Assembly: GCF_004349215.1 (NCBI RefSeq)
Contig: NZ_SMKU01000001.1
Span: forward strand, 62,001 to 126,000
Length of the DNA: 64,000 bases
Reading direction: 5' to 3'
Source: Actinomadura rubrisoli
GTDB lineage: Bacteria > Actinomycetota > Actinomycetes > Streptosporangiales > Streptosporangiaceae
Part shown: piece after piece, positions 16,227 through 24,545 of the stretch
How the letters are laid out: every line of letters starts with the position of its first letter
Numbering within the stretch: position 1 is the first letter of the stretch
Made by a program: the position numbers and the translations under genes
Notes under the pieces: model-generated
The model's input: the letters and a program-made list of their open reading frames with translations, nothing else
Told to the model about the DNA's origin: nothing
The model's database searches: none

Positions 16227-17225
16227 TCAGGTGTCGAGCAGTTCCGGGGTGAAGACATCCTCGATCTTCCACTGCCTGGTCGATAGGCCCTGCTCATAGT
16301 GATAGCGCAGGTAGGCGTCAATTGTGGCGTGATTGGCCGAGATGCCGTAGGGCCACCAGTCCTCGGGGAATTCTTCGTGGTTGCGTTCGACCAGGGCGTG
16401 CATCCACGGCACCATGGTCTGGATTTGGTAGAGCCTGCGGTTGCGGCGGTAGCGGTCGGCGGCGGTGTCCTTCGCCTCGCAGAACGCGCGGTAAAGGTCG
16501 CGTGCGAGGTCGGGACGGTCCCGGAGGAGATCACGCCGGACGACGATCGCGTGCATGATCGGGAAGATTCCGGTGCGCCGGTGGTAGTCGCGCTCCAGCG
16601 GCTCGAAGTCGGGGAACAGCCGGGCGGCGTTCGGGGATCCGTCGAGTACGCACTGCGGGACGTTCGCCGAGAACAGGGCGTCGATCTCGCCCGCGTCGAG
16701 CATCGAGCTCAGTGTCTTCCCCTCAGGCGCGACGGTCACATCGACGTCGGCCGGATGCGGGTGGGGGATGAAGTCGAAGGGGGCCGCGGGGTGTTCCAGA
16801 CCGCCGATGACCCAACGGCTCTCTTCGGGTTTGAATCCGTACTCGTCCATCAGGATCCCTTTGGCCCAGACGCCGGAGTCCTGGCCGTAGGTACCGAACT
16901 CGCCGATGGTCTTGCCTGCGAGATCACCCGGTCCGGTGATTCCGCTCCGGGTGTTGACGAAGATGCACGAGTGCCGGAATACGCGGTTGGGGAAGACCGG
17001 CAGCGCCACGAACGGCAGATCGGTCTCCAGCAGCCGCAGATAGAACGTGAGCCCGAGTTCGGCGACGTCGAACTCGTTCCCGCGGACCAGCCGCTCGAAG
17101 ATCTCCGGCAGAGTGGCCCCGGTTCTCATCGTGACATCGATGCCGCCGACGCTTATGTCTCCGTCGAACAGCGGTTGCGTCGTGTCGTACCGGAAGCATC
17201 CGATCGTGAGTGCGAGGTCGGTCAT
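16227..17225 (-). CDS. ABC-type substrate-binding / 4,5-dihydroxyphthalate decarboxylase-like protein
   Basis: This 332-residue protein is of the NMT1/SsuA-like periplasmic-binding fold in the subgroup named for 4,5-dihydroxyphthalate decarboxylase. Recognisable segments are the N-terminal FDGDISVGGIDVT, FDVAELGLTFYLRLL, VFVNTRSGI-like IFVNTRSGITGPGDL, and GEIDALFSANVP. There is no signal peptide or lipobox, so it is cytosolic as written. No permease or ATPase is adjacent. Catalysis is unproven for most of the family; it may be an enzyme or a binding protein. The ATG at 17225 is favoured by a GGAG eight bases upstream over the GTG at 17234. Confidence 0.75.
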   Translation of the reverse strand: MTDLALTIGCFRYDTTQPLFDGDISVGGIDVTMRTGATLPEIFERLVRGNEFDVAELGLTFYLRLLETDLPFVALPVFPNRVFRHSCIFVNTRSGITGPGDLAGKTIGEFGTYGQDSGVWAKGILMDEYGFKPEESRWVIGGLEHPAAPFDFIPHPHPADVDVTVAPEGKTLSSMLDAGEIDALFSANVPQCVLDGSPNAARLFPDFEPLERDYHRRTGIFPIMHAIVVRRDLLRDRPDLARDLYRAFCEAKDTAADRYRRNRRLYQIQTMVPWMHALVERNHEEFPEDWWPYGISANHATIDAYLRYHYEQGLSTRQWKIEDVFTPELLDT

Positions 17226-17350
17226 GGATATCACTCCTTATCGGCTTCTCCCGCTCCCATCATCGGCCGCCGGGGTCGTGCTGTCCAAGGCCGTCTCGGC
17301 ACGCCTGTCACCGAGCGGATCCGTTGTCGCGGGGACGTTCCGTGCCATCG

Positions 17351-18412
17351 TTAGTTCGGTGGCAGGCGGAGGGGGCCGTTGCCCTCGCGCACGTTAGGGA
17401 CGAATTGGAGTTCGCTCACTGGGACGCCCTGTTCGTCGACGGTCACGCGGACGGCGTCGTTGCCGAGGCAGTTGCGGTCGTGCCCGGGGGTGTCGCAGAA
17501 CAGCACGTATCCGGTGAAGCGATCGACCCGGCCCTGCTCCAGGCGCCATACGCCGTTGTAAGAGGTGACCGTGGCCTGGGGGTGTGTGGCGCGCAGTTGC
17601 TCGCCGACGGCCGTCCGGACGCGCCGGCCGAACGCCTGCCGTTCCTCGAAGGGGCGCGAGATCGAGATGCCGGAGGTCACCGGCTCGTCCCGGCCGTCGC
17701 GCATGGTGAAGCCCGCGGCGAAGTAGGTCCGCTTGGACAGTGCCGCCTGGAGCTTGCCGGCCGTGAGCCGGGCCAAGGCGGGCGCCTTGGGGTCGCCGGA
17801 CGGGCGGCCTCGGGCGACGTCTGACCGGACGAGTTTCACGCGCAGGGAGCGGGTGCCGGCCGGCAGGCCGTAGGAGCCGTCCGACTGCGGCGGCGAGCCG
17901 TTGGCGGTGAGGGCCGCCGACCACTGGACGGCGCATCGGCCCAGTTCCGCGAGCACGGCCGTGACGTTGTCGTTGGTCAGGTCCGCCGTGACCCATGGTT
18001 CGCCGACGGTGGGTCCCAGGCCGATGATCTGATACCCGCACCGTTCGAAGGCGGATCTCATGAGGCGGAACTCGGCGGCCTGCTTCCGGCCGCGCGCGAC
18101 GGCCTCCGTCAGCGCGCCCTCGCAGGGCTTGCGGTCGCAGAGGGCCTTCTTGCCGTCGATGCGCAGCCGCACCACCGCGTCGGGGTCGTCCCGCACCGCG
18201 AAGGTGACCTCCGATCCGTTGGTCTCCGGGAACAGCGTGCGGGCGCCGATCAGCCTGAGCTGTCCCGGATAGAGCCGCTCGGCCAGTTCGGTGGCGCGCT
18301 TCTTGTCGTTGCCCGTGCCCAGCGCGCATCCGCCGGCCAGCAGCGCGACGAGCGCGAGGCACGAGCCCAGCGTTGAGTTCCGCAACCTCGCCCTGCTCGA
18401 TCTGCCCATCAT
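17351..18412 (-). CDS. Lipoprotein of unknown function
   Basis: This 353-residue protein has an N-terminal lipoprotein signal: a basic start, the hydrophobic core LGSCLALVALL, and the lipobox LAGGC, which gives a diacylglyceryl-cysteine. The mature part is mixed alpha/beta with two Cys pairs (ALCDRKPCEG; LFCDTPGHDRNCLG) that probably form disulfides. I do not recognise a domain; similar large lipoproteins are common in actinomycetes. The start codon is taken as the ATG at 18412, with a GTG at 18421 possible. It is divergent from the M1 peptidase gene, with 237 bp between the starts. Confidence 0.75.
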   Translation of the reverse strand: MMGRSSRARLRNSTLGSCLALVALLAGGCALGTGNDKKRATELAERLYPGQLRLIGARTLFPETNGSEVTFAVRDDPDAVVRLRIDGKKALCDRKPCEGALTEAVARGRKQAAEFRLMRSAFERCGYQIIGLGPTVGEPWVTADLTNDNVTAVLAELGRCAVQWSAALTANGSPPQSDGSYGLPAGTRSLRVKLVRSDVARGRPSGDPKAPALARLTAGKLQAALSKRTYFAAGFTMRDGRDEPVTSGISISRPFEERQAFGRRVRTAVGEQLRATHPQATVTSYNGVWRLEQGRVDRFTGYVLFCDTPGHDRNCLGNDAVRVTVDEQGVPVSELQFVPNVREGNGPLRLPPN

Positions 18413-18649
18413 GGTCCTCACTGAGGCTCGCTTCCGATGTGCTTCACGCTAGAGGCCGGTTCGCATGAGGCGGATGGGTGCGAGTACTCACTCGGGCACC
18501 GGCGGCGTACTCAACTCGTCCGCGATGCCGATCCCTGGGCGCGCTGATCATTTTCGGGCCGGACGGTCGACATTCCTCGCCGGGCGAGGTAATGATCTTG
18601 TTGAGAGTTCCGAGGGTGCTCCCCCGCCTTCGACCGGAGAGGACTTTTC

Positions 18650-20095
18650 ATGGCGTTTCCCAGGTCCGTGCACCGGCTTCCCCTGGCGGTCGCCGTGGTG
18701 GGCGCCGCGGCGTTCGGGCTGCTCACACCCGCCGCGGCCGCCGACGTCCGGTTCGAGCCCGGCGCGGCCGGGCTCGGCGATCCCTACTTCCCCGACCTCG
18801 GCAACGGCGGGTACGACGTCGCGCGCTACCACCTGAAGACCGCCTACGACCCCGGCACCGACCAGCTCACCGGCACGACCACCATCACCGCCACGGCCAC
18901 CCAGAACCTGTCCCGGTTCAATCTCGACCTGTACAAGTTGAACGTGCGGTCGGTGCGCGTGAACGGCGCCGAAGCCTCGTTCGCCCGCACCGGCGTGCGC
19001 GAACTGGAGATCACGCCGCGCAAGGGGCTGCGGAAGCGGAGCCCGTTCACGGTGATCGTCCAGTACGACGGCGTCCCGGAGACGCTGGGCGGACCGGTCG
19101 TGTTCGACCTGCCGTACGGGTTCCTGCACACCAGGGACGGCGCCACGATCGTCTCCGAGCCCGACGCCGCCTCCACCTGGTTCCCGGCCAACGACCACCC
19201 GCGCGACAAGGCGCTGTTCACGATCGAGACGACCGTGCCGCGGGGGCTCAAGGCGATCGCCAACGGCCATCTCGTCAAGCGGTGGAGCGCCCGCGGCAAG
19301 GACACCTTCCTGTGGCGGGAGGACCGGCCGATGGCGACCTACCTGGCGACCAGCTCGATCGGACGGTTCAACGTCTCCACGACGACCACCGCCACGGGCA
19401 TCCGGCAGCTCGACGCGGTCGACCCGGAGGTGGCGTCGGACCCCGACTCGCTCAGCACGCCGCGCAACACCACGCGGGCGACCGACGAGCTGGCCGGCTA
19501 CTTCGGCGCCTACCCGTTCACCAGCACCGGCTCCATCATCGAGAACAATGCCGTCCCGCCGCTCAGCATCGAGAACGCGCTGGAGACCCAGACCCGTCCC
19601 ACCTACCAGAAGCAGCCCGTCGAGAAGGGCGTGGTGCACGAGATCAGCCACCAGTGGTTCGGCAACAGCGTCTCCGTCCACCGCTGGAAGGACGTCTGGC
19701 TGAACGAGGGCTACGCGCTCTGGACGGAGAAGTACTGGGCCGAGAAGCACGGCGGCCAGCCCGCCCAGGTCTCGTTCCAGCAGATCTACGACAACCCGCC
19801 GCCCATACCGCCGGACCGGCCCGCGTTCTGGGACATCGTGGTCGCCGACCCGTCCCGGGACCAGATGTTCCACCGAGCGATCTACTTCCGCGGCGGCATG
19901 ATGCTGCAGGCGCTCCGGCAGAGGATCGGCGACGAGCGGTTCATGCGGCTGACCCGCACCTGGCTGGCGGAGAAGAAGTACGGCACCGGCACCACCGAGG
20001 AGTACGAGGCGCTCGCCGAGAAGATCTCCGGGCAGGATCTCGACCCGTTCTTCAAGGTGTGGATCCACACTCCGGGCAAGCCCGGCCCCTGGTGA
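18650..20095 (+). CDS. Secreted M1-family zinc metallopeptidase
   Basis: This 481-residue exported aminopeptidase-like enzyme has a signal peptide ending in the Ala-rich segment near TPAAAAD. The gluzincin motif is intact: HEISH (about residues 330-334), 18 residues, then the third zinc ligand in NEGYALW. An exopeptidase-like segment (LSIENALETQTRP) stands in place of the canonical GAMEN. The protein stops soon after the thermolysin-like domain, so it lacks the C-terminal helical domain of large M1 enzymes. That is normal for the secreted actinobacterial subgroup. It is monocistronic and converges on the MFS gene. Confidence 0.88.
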   Translation: MAFPRSVHRLPLAVAVVGAAAFGLLTPAAAADVRFEPGAAGLGDPYFPDLGNGGYDVARYHLKTAYDPGTDQLTGTTTITATATQNLSRFNLDLYKLNVRSVRVNGAEASFARTGVRELEITPRKGLRKRSPFTVIVQYDGVPETLGGPVVFDLPYGFLHTRDGATIVSEPDAASTWFPANDHPRDKALFTIETTVPRGLKAIANGHLVKRWSARGKDTFLWREDRPMATYLATSSIGRFNVSTTTTATGIRQLDAVDPEVASDPDSLSTPRNTTRATDELAGYFGAYPFTSTGSIIENNAVPPLSIENALETQTRPTYQKQPVEKGVVHEISHQWFGNSVSVHRWKDVWLNEGYALWTEKYWAEKHGGQPAQVSFQQIYDNPPPIPPDRPAFWDIVVADPSRDQMFHRAIYFRGGMMLQALRQRIGDERFMRLTRTWLAEKKYGTGTTEEYEALAEKISGQDLDPFFKVWIHTPGKPGPW

Positions 20096-20129
20096 TCACC
20101 ACCCGGGACCGGCGCTCGCCCCACTCGGC

Positions 20130-21551
20130 TCAGCGAGTCGCTTCGTGGGCCGGCCGGGGTACGGGCGGCACCGGGGCCATCCGGGCCGCCCGGTTCGGTC
20201 CGGGAATGAACAGGCCGGCGAACGCACCGGCCAGGGACAGCGCACCGCTCACGGCGATGGCGGGTGCGAAGCCATCCGAGAAGGTCCGCGCGGTGCCGTA
20301 GCCGCCCTTGGCGCTGAATACCGCGGCAAGGACCGCCACGCCGAATACCGCGGCGATCTGCCGCAAAGTGTTGAGGACGCCGGACGCCTTGCCTATCTCC
20401 TGCGGCGCGACGGCGTTGATGACCGAGGTCTGCGCGGCGGGCATCGCCATGCTGACCCCCGCGCCCGCGATGACCATGGGCGCGATCAGCTGCGAATACG
20501 CCAGGGACGGTTCCGCGATCAGCCCGATCCATCCCATTCCAACGGCCTGGAGGGTCAGTCCGGCGACGGTGAGGGGACGGGCTCCGACCCGGTTCACCAG
20601 TGCCCCCGCGGCAGGTGCCACCACGGTCACCGTCGCCGTCCAGGCCATGAGGTGGAGTCCGGTGGCCATCGGCCCGTCCCCCAAGCCCGTCTGGAGGAAC
20701 TGGGCCATGAAGAACAGCGAGCCGTACAGCGACGCGTACATGAAAAGCGCGGCGGCGTTGCCCGCGGAGAAGCCGCGCGAGCGCAGCAGCCGCATCGGCA
20801 CCATCGGTCGGCGGACGCGCAGTTCCCAGGCGACGAACGCCGCCAGCAGCACCGCCCCGGCCGCGAGCGCGCCGTCCACCTCGAACGCGCCCCAGCCCGC
20901 TCCGTCGGCGCGGATCAGGCCCCAGACCAGCCCGAGCGCGCCGCCGGTCACCAGGACCACGCCGCCGAGGTCGAAGGAGGCTCCGGCGCCGCGGCTCTCC
21001 GGGACGCGCCGGAGCACCAGCGGGATGACCACCAGGCCGATCGGCACGTTGAGCCAGAAGATCCATTGCCAGGCCAGCCCCTGGGTGACGATCCCGCCGA
21101 CCACCGGACCGGCCACCACCGCCAGCCCCGTGAGCCCGGCGAAGACCCCCAGGATCCTCGCCCGCCGCTCCGGCGGGAACCCGTTGCTCAGCAGTGCCAT
21201 CGCCAGCGGCATCACCAGCGCGGCGCCGCTCCCCTGGACGGCGCGGGCGACGATCAGCCAGCCGATGCCGGGGGCCATCGCGCAGGCGGCCGAGGCCGCC
21301 GTGAAGAGGGCCAGCCCGCCCACGAACATCCGCCTGCGCCCGAACCGGTCGCCGAGCGCGGCCCCCGTCATCAGCAGTACGGCGAAGCTCAGGTTGTAGG
21401 CGTTCACCGTCCATTCGAGTTGTTCCATGGTGGCGGACAGATCCAGCCGGATCCTGGTCAGCGCGGTCGCCACCACCGTCGCGTCCAATGCCACCATCAG
21501 CGACGCCGCCGCGGTCAGGCCGAGCAGCCAGGCGCTTGTCCTCTGGGCCAT
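20130..21551 (-). CDS. MFS drug-efflux transporter, DHA2 (14-TM) family
   Basis: This 473-residue integral membrane protein is a drug:proton antiporter of the EmrB/QacA type. Visible motifs are LDATVVATAL in helix 1 (motif D1), the loop 2-3 motif GAALGDRFGRRR (motif A) and the helix 5 signature GPVVGGIV (motif C). Hydrophobic segments are consistent with 14 helices. It is divergent from a SnoaL-tailed ECF sigma factor gene with 135 bp between them, which suggests that the sigma factor may control it. The substrate is unknown. Confidence 0.9.
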   Translation of the reverse strand: MAQRTSAWLLGLTAAASLMVALDATVVATALTRIRLDLSATMEQLEWTVNAYNLSFAVLLMTGAALGDRFGRRRMFVGGLALFTAASAACAMAPGIGWLIVARAVQGSGAALVMPLAMALLSNGFPPERRARILGVFAGLTGLAVVAGPVVGGIVTQGLAWQWIFWLNVPIGLVVIPLVLRRVPESRGAGASFDLGGVVLVTGGALGLVWGLIRADGAGWGAFEVDGALAAGAVLLAAFVAWELRVRRPMVPMRLLRSRGFSAGNAAALFMYASLYGSLFFMAQFLQTGLGDGPMATGLHLMAWTATVTVVAPAAGALVNRVGARPLTVAGLTLQAVGMGWIGLIAEPSLAYSQLIAPMVIAGAGVSMAMPAAQTSVINAVAPQEIGKASGVLNTLRQIAAVFGVAVLAAVFSAKGGYGTARTFSDGFAPAIAVSGALSLAGAFAGLFIPGPNRAARMAPVPPVPRPAHEATR

Positions 21552-21686
21552 GCGCGTTCCTTGGGGTTCTCGGGTGAACGTCTTTCACCGATCACCTGTA
21601 CAAACCGGCCGGGCCGCGAGATTCAGCGGGCGGAAGCCGACGACTTCGGACACCGCTCCCGGTCAGTACATGGGGAGGTGCGTCCT

Positions 21687-22670
21687 ATGAAGACCGATGA
21701 GAGAAATGCGGGGGCCGAGGAGTTCGCGCGGCTGACCGATCCGTACCGGCGCGAACTGCTGGCCTACGGCTACCGCATGCTCGGTTCCGTCCACGATGCC
21801 GAGGACCTGGTCCAGGAGGTCTACCTGCGCGCGTGGCGCTCGTACGCCACGTTCGACGGGCGGGCGTCGCTGCGTACCTGGATGTACCGGATAGCGACCA
21901 ACGCGTGCCTGAACGCCTTGGAGCACAGCAGCCGGCGGGTGCTGCCCTCCGGCCTCGCCGCGCCGTCGGAGGATCCGACGCCGACAAGCCTGCGGGCACC
22001 CGAGGTGACCTGGCTGGAACCCTTCTCCGAAAGGCTGATCGGCCGCGTGCCGGAGGATCCCGCCGCGATCGTGGCGGCGCGGGCGGGTCTGCGGCTGGCG
22101 CTGATCGCGGCGCTGCAGTACCTGCCGGGCAGGCAGCGGGCCGTGGTCATCCTGCGCGACGTGCTGGCCTGGCCCGCGGCCGAGGTCGCCGAGCTGCTCG
22201 GCATGACCGGCGCCGGCGTGAACAGCACGCTGCTGCGCGCCCGTTCCCGCCTGGAGCGGCTCGTCCCGGCCAGTGACGAGATCATAGAGCCGGACGAACC
22301 GGCGCAGCGCGAACTCCTCGACCGGTTCGCCATGGCCTTCGAGGCCGTCGACGTCCCCGCCATCACCCGTCTGCTCACCGAGCAGGCGACCTGGGAGATG
22401 CCGCCCGTCCCCCAGTGGTTCACCGGCCGGGACGCCATCGGCCGGCTGCTCACCGCGCGGCTGTCCGCCGTCCCCGGCGGCCCCCGGCTCGTGCCCACCC
22501 GCGCGAACGGCCAGCCCGCCTTTGCGATGTACCTACCCCAGCAGGACGGCCTTCTGCGCGCACATTCCATCCAGGTGCTCACCGTCACCCGCTCGGGCAT
22601 CGTCCACATCTCAAGCTTCATCGACGAGACATTGTTCGGCTACTTCGGCCTTCCTCTCGTCCATGAGTGA
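21687..22670 (+). CDS. ECF-type sigma factor with C-terminal SnoaL-like domain
   Basis: This 327-residue protein contains sigma region 2 (LLAYGYRMLGSVHDAEDLVQ, about residues 20-75) and region 4 (AAEVAELLGMTGAGVNSTLL, about residues 140-195). A SnoaL_2-like domain follows (about residues 205-325), as in the SigJ/TIGR02960-type families that need no separate anti-sigma factor. The C-terminal domain usually controls activity in cis. The start ATG at 21687 has a good GGGGAGG upstream. It is divergent from the MFS exporter, its most likely local target. Confidence 0.88.
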   Translation: MKTDERNAGAEEFARLTDPYRRELLAYGYRMLGSVHDAEDLVQEVYLRAWRSYATFDGRASLRTWMYRIATNACLNALEHSSRRVLPSGLAAPSEDPTPTSLRAPEVTWLEPFSERLIGRVPEDPAAIVAARAGLRLALIAALQYLPGRQRAVVILRDVLAWPAAEVAELLGMTGAGVNSTLLRARSRLERLVPASDEIIEPDEPAQRELLDRFAMAFEAVDVPAITRLLTEQATWEMPPVPQWFTGRDAIGRLLTARLSAVPGGPRLVPTRANGQPAFAMYLPQQDGLLRAHSIQVLTVTRSGIVHISSFIDETLFGYFGLPLVHE

Positions 22671-22797
22671 GCACACGCCCGGTTCTGGAGCCAGGTGACC
22701 GGTTACCCGGGCTGGTGTCGCGTCCGCGGTGGCGGCCCGAACCGCCGGCGCGGGGGATGGGCCCCTTGAACGGGCTCATCCCCCGACGCCGTGTCGG

Positions 22798-23013
22798 TCA
22801 GCAGACCTTTACGGCCTGGGCGTTGCCGAGGAGTGAGATCGGCAAAATGACATTGACGACGTTGTTGAGCGCCCCCTGGTTGCACTGGATGCCGCCATGC
22901 GGGTGGTGGCCGTGATAGCCCGGATCCTCCGTTGCCATCGCCGTGGCCGCGGTCCCCGCCACGGTCGCGACCGTCATCGCAACCGTGAGAACCAGTCGCG
23001 TGCATCGAGTCAT
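22798..23013 (-). CDS. Small secreted hydrophobic protein with His-rich segment
   Basis: This 71-residue precursor has a signal peptide (LVLTVAMTVATVAGTAATAMA) and a mature peptide of about 43 residues. The mature part opens with a His/Gly stretch (GYHGHHPHGG), followed by a cysteine, the hydrophobic run NNVVNVILPISLLG, and a terminal cysteine that could pair with the first. The size, two cysteines and hydrophobic core recall chaplin-like surface peptides, but the chaplin consensus is not present, so I leave the family open. GGGGGAG seven bases before the ATG supports the start. Confidence 0.65.
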   Translation of the reverse strand: MTRCTRLVLTVAMTVATVAGTAATAMATEDPGYHGHHPHGGIQCNQGALNNVVNVILPISLLGNAQAVKVC

Positions 23014-23530
23014 GAGTTTTCTCCCCCTCTGGAACCCACCGACTCCGATGGGTAGTTCCTTGATAACACATTGTTCCCTGCCGTAGTTGACAGAGTGCCC
23101 CCGGTGCGCTGACGGCCAAACATTCCGTCGCGGTCGACTTGCGACCGCCCCCGGGCGCGGCGACCTGGCCGTCCATTTCCGTGGCGGTTAAGTCGCCGGC
23201 ATGTCAGGCGATGGCAAGACTGCGCCGGTGACACGTAAGGTGGACAGAAATTCTGCCACCGTCTCTCCACACTGGTGCAATGATTCGCGCAGTTCTCGGC
23301 ATGGCTTAAATTCCCCCTCAAGGCAGCCCACTCTTCCGGCAATCTGGGACAGTCCCACACAGGACCGGATAGTGCGGCCATAGCTGGCATATCGCCAGCC
23401 GACGCGGCCCCTGCCGCGGCCGCAGGCCGGTCGCGGCCATCCGGCCGGGTTCCGCGGGCAGTCGCTTACGCGCCGTGCCACAGGAACGTAAGGTTCTCTC
23501 AACCGGCCAAGAGCCTTCGAGGAGTCGACA
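23014..23530. other. 517-base intergenic region between the small secreted protein and a methyltransferase
   Basis: I see no convincing gene here. The bases around 23180-23400 are less GC-rich than the surroundings. They contain a minus-strand frame with the Cys-rich segment GRVGCLEGEFKPCREL, but it has no recognisable start or family. The region must hold both divergent promoters. GAGGAG precedes the methyltransferase ATG at 23531. Confidence 0.4.
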
Positions 23531-24382
23531 ATGCCCGCTTCCGGCCCATCCCCCCGCGACCCGTCCGCGAATCTGCCTCCCGACCTGCCTCAATACGCCG
23601 CGGATCGGTTCCGGACCGACATCCCTTCCCCGGCGCGGGCGTGGAACTACTGGATGGGCGGCAAGGACAATTTCGAGGCCGACCGGGTGGTCGGGGACGC
23701 GATCGCGGCGATGAACCCCGAGGTCCTCACGATCGCCCGAAAGTCCCGGTTTTTCTTGATCCGCGTCGTTGAATACCTGGCGCGCGAAGCGAAGATCCGC
23801 AACTTCCTGGACATCGGTGCCGGGCTGCCCGCCGAGTCCAACACCCACGAGGTCGCCCAACGGGTCGCGCCTGAAGCCCGCGTCGTTTACGTCGACAACG
23901 ACCCGATGGTGCTCGCGCACGCGCGCGCGCTGATGCGGGGAACCACTCCCGAGGGCGTCACCGACTACCTTGACGCCGACTACCACCACCCCCAGCAGAT
24001 CCTCGAACAGGCCGCCAACGTCTTGAACTTCAACCAGCCGATCGGGGTGATGTTCATGGGCGTGCTGGGGTTCTGCCAGGACTACGACACCGCCAGGCGG
24101 CTCGTAGCCGACACCATGGCGGGTGTGCCGCCCGGCAGCTTCCTGGCGCTGTGGGACTGCACCGACACCTCTGCGGCCGCCAAGCGCAGCACCGACAGGT
24201 ACGCCGCGTCCGGGACCCTGCCCTACATCCTGCGCAGCGTCGAGCAGATCGACGGCTTCTTCGACGGCCTGGAGAAGATCGAGCCGGGCACGGTCTCCAT
24301 CACGAGGTGGCGGCCGGACCCCGCCGAGGGCGGCGAGCCCGCCCACGTCCACGGTTACGGCGCGGTGGCCCGCAAGCCTTAG
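23531..24382 (+). CDS. SAM-dependent methyltransferase, Methyltransf_19 (DUF574) family
   Basis: This 283-residue protein shows the same family hallmarks as 10752-11555: SPARAWNYWMGGKDNFEADR near residue 40, the SAM loop FLDIGAGLPAESNTHEV, and the strand VVYVDNDPMVLAHAR. The C-terminus ends in ITRWRPDP and a short tail, as is usual. The acceptor substrate is unknown. It is a single gene with a good ribosome-binding site (GAGGAG). It lies 163 bp before the STAND NTPase gene in the same direction, but I see no evidence that they are linked. Confidence 0.9.
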   Translation: MPASGPSPRDPSANLPPDLPQYAADRFRTDIPSPARAWNYWMGGKDNFEADRVVGDAIAAMNPEVLTIARKSRFFLIRVVEYLAREAKIRNFLDIGAGLPAESNTHEVAQRVAPEARVVYVDNDPMVLAHARALMRGTTPEGVTDYLDADYHHPQQILEQAANVLNFNQPIGVMFMGVLGFCQDYDTARRLVADTMAGVPPGSFLALWDCTDTSAAAKRSTDRYAASGTLPYILRSVEQIDGFFDGLEKIEPGTVSITRWRPDPAEGGEPAHVHGYGAVARKP

Positions 24383-24545
24383 GCGACGGGGCGCGGACCT
24401 CGTCTCGACCGCGTGCCTGCCGTTAAGATCCTTTACTGCTCAATGCCCAACTATCTACCTAATTTGTACTAGGTCGGCGGCAAATGATCGTGGCCGATGG
24501 CGGCCTTTCGTGGTTTTCCCGGTGCTCGGATGCTGATATCGCCAT

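Noticed and set aside
23188-23502. A minus-strand 104-residue Cys-containing frame in the intergenic region
   Set aside because: It has no recognisable start signal or family, and it overlaps the promoter area of the methyltransferase. I kept it only as a remark.
10752-24382. Two Methyltransf_19 genes as flanks of a duplicated or mobile segment
   Set aside because: The two proteins differ widely, are in opposite orientation, and no repeats or transposase lie at the borders.
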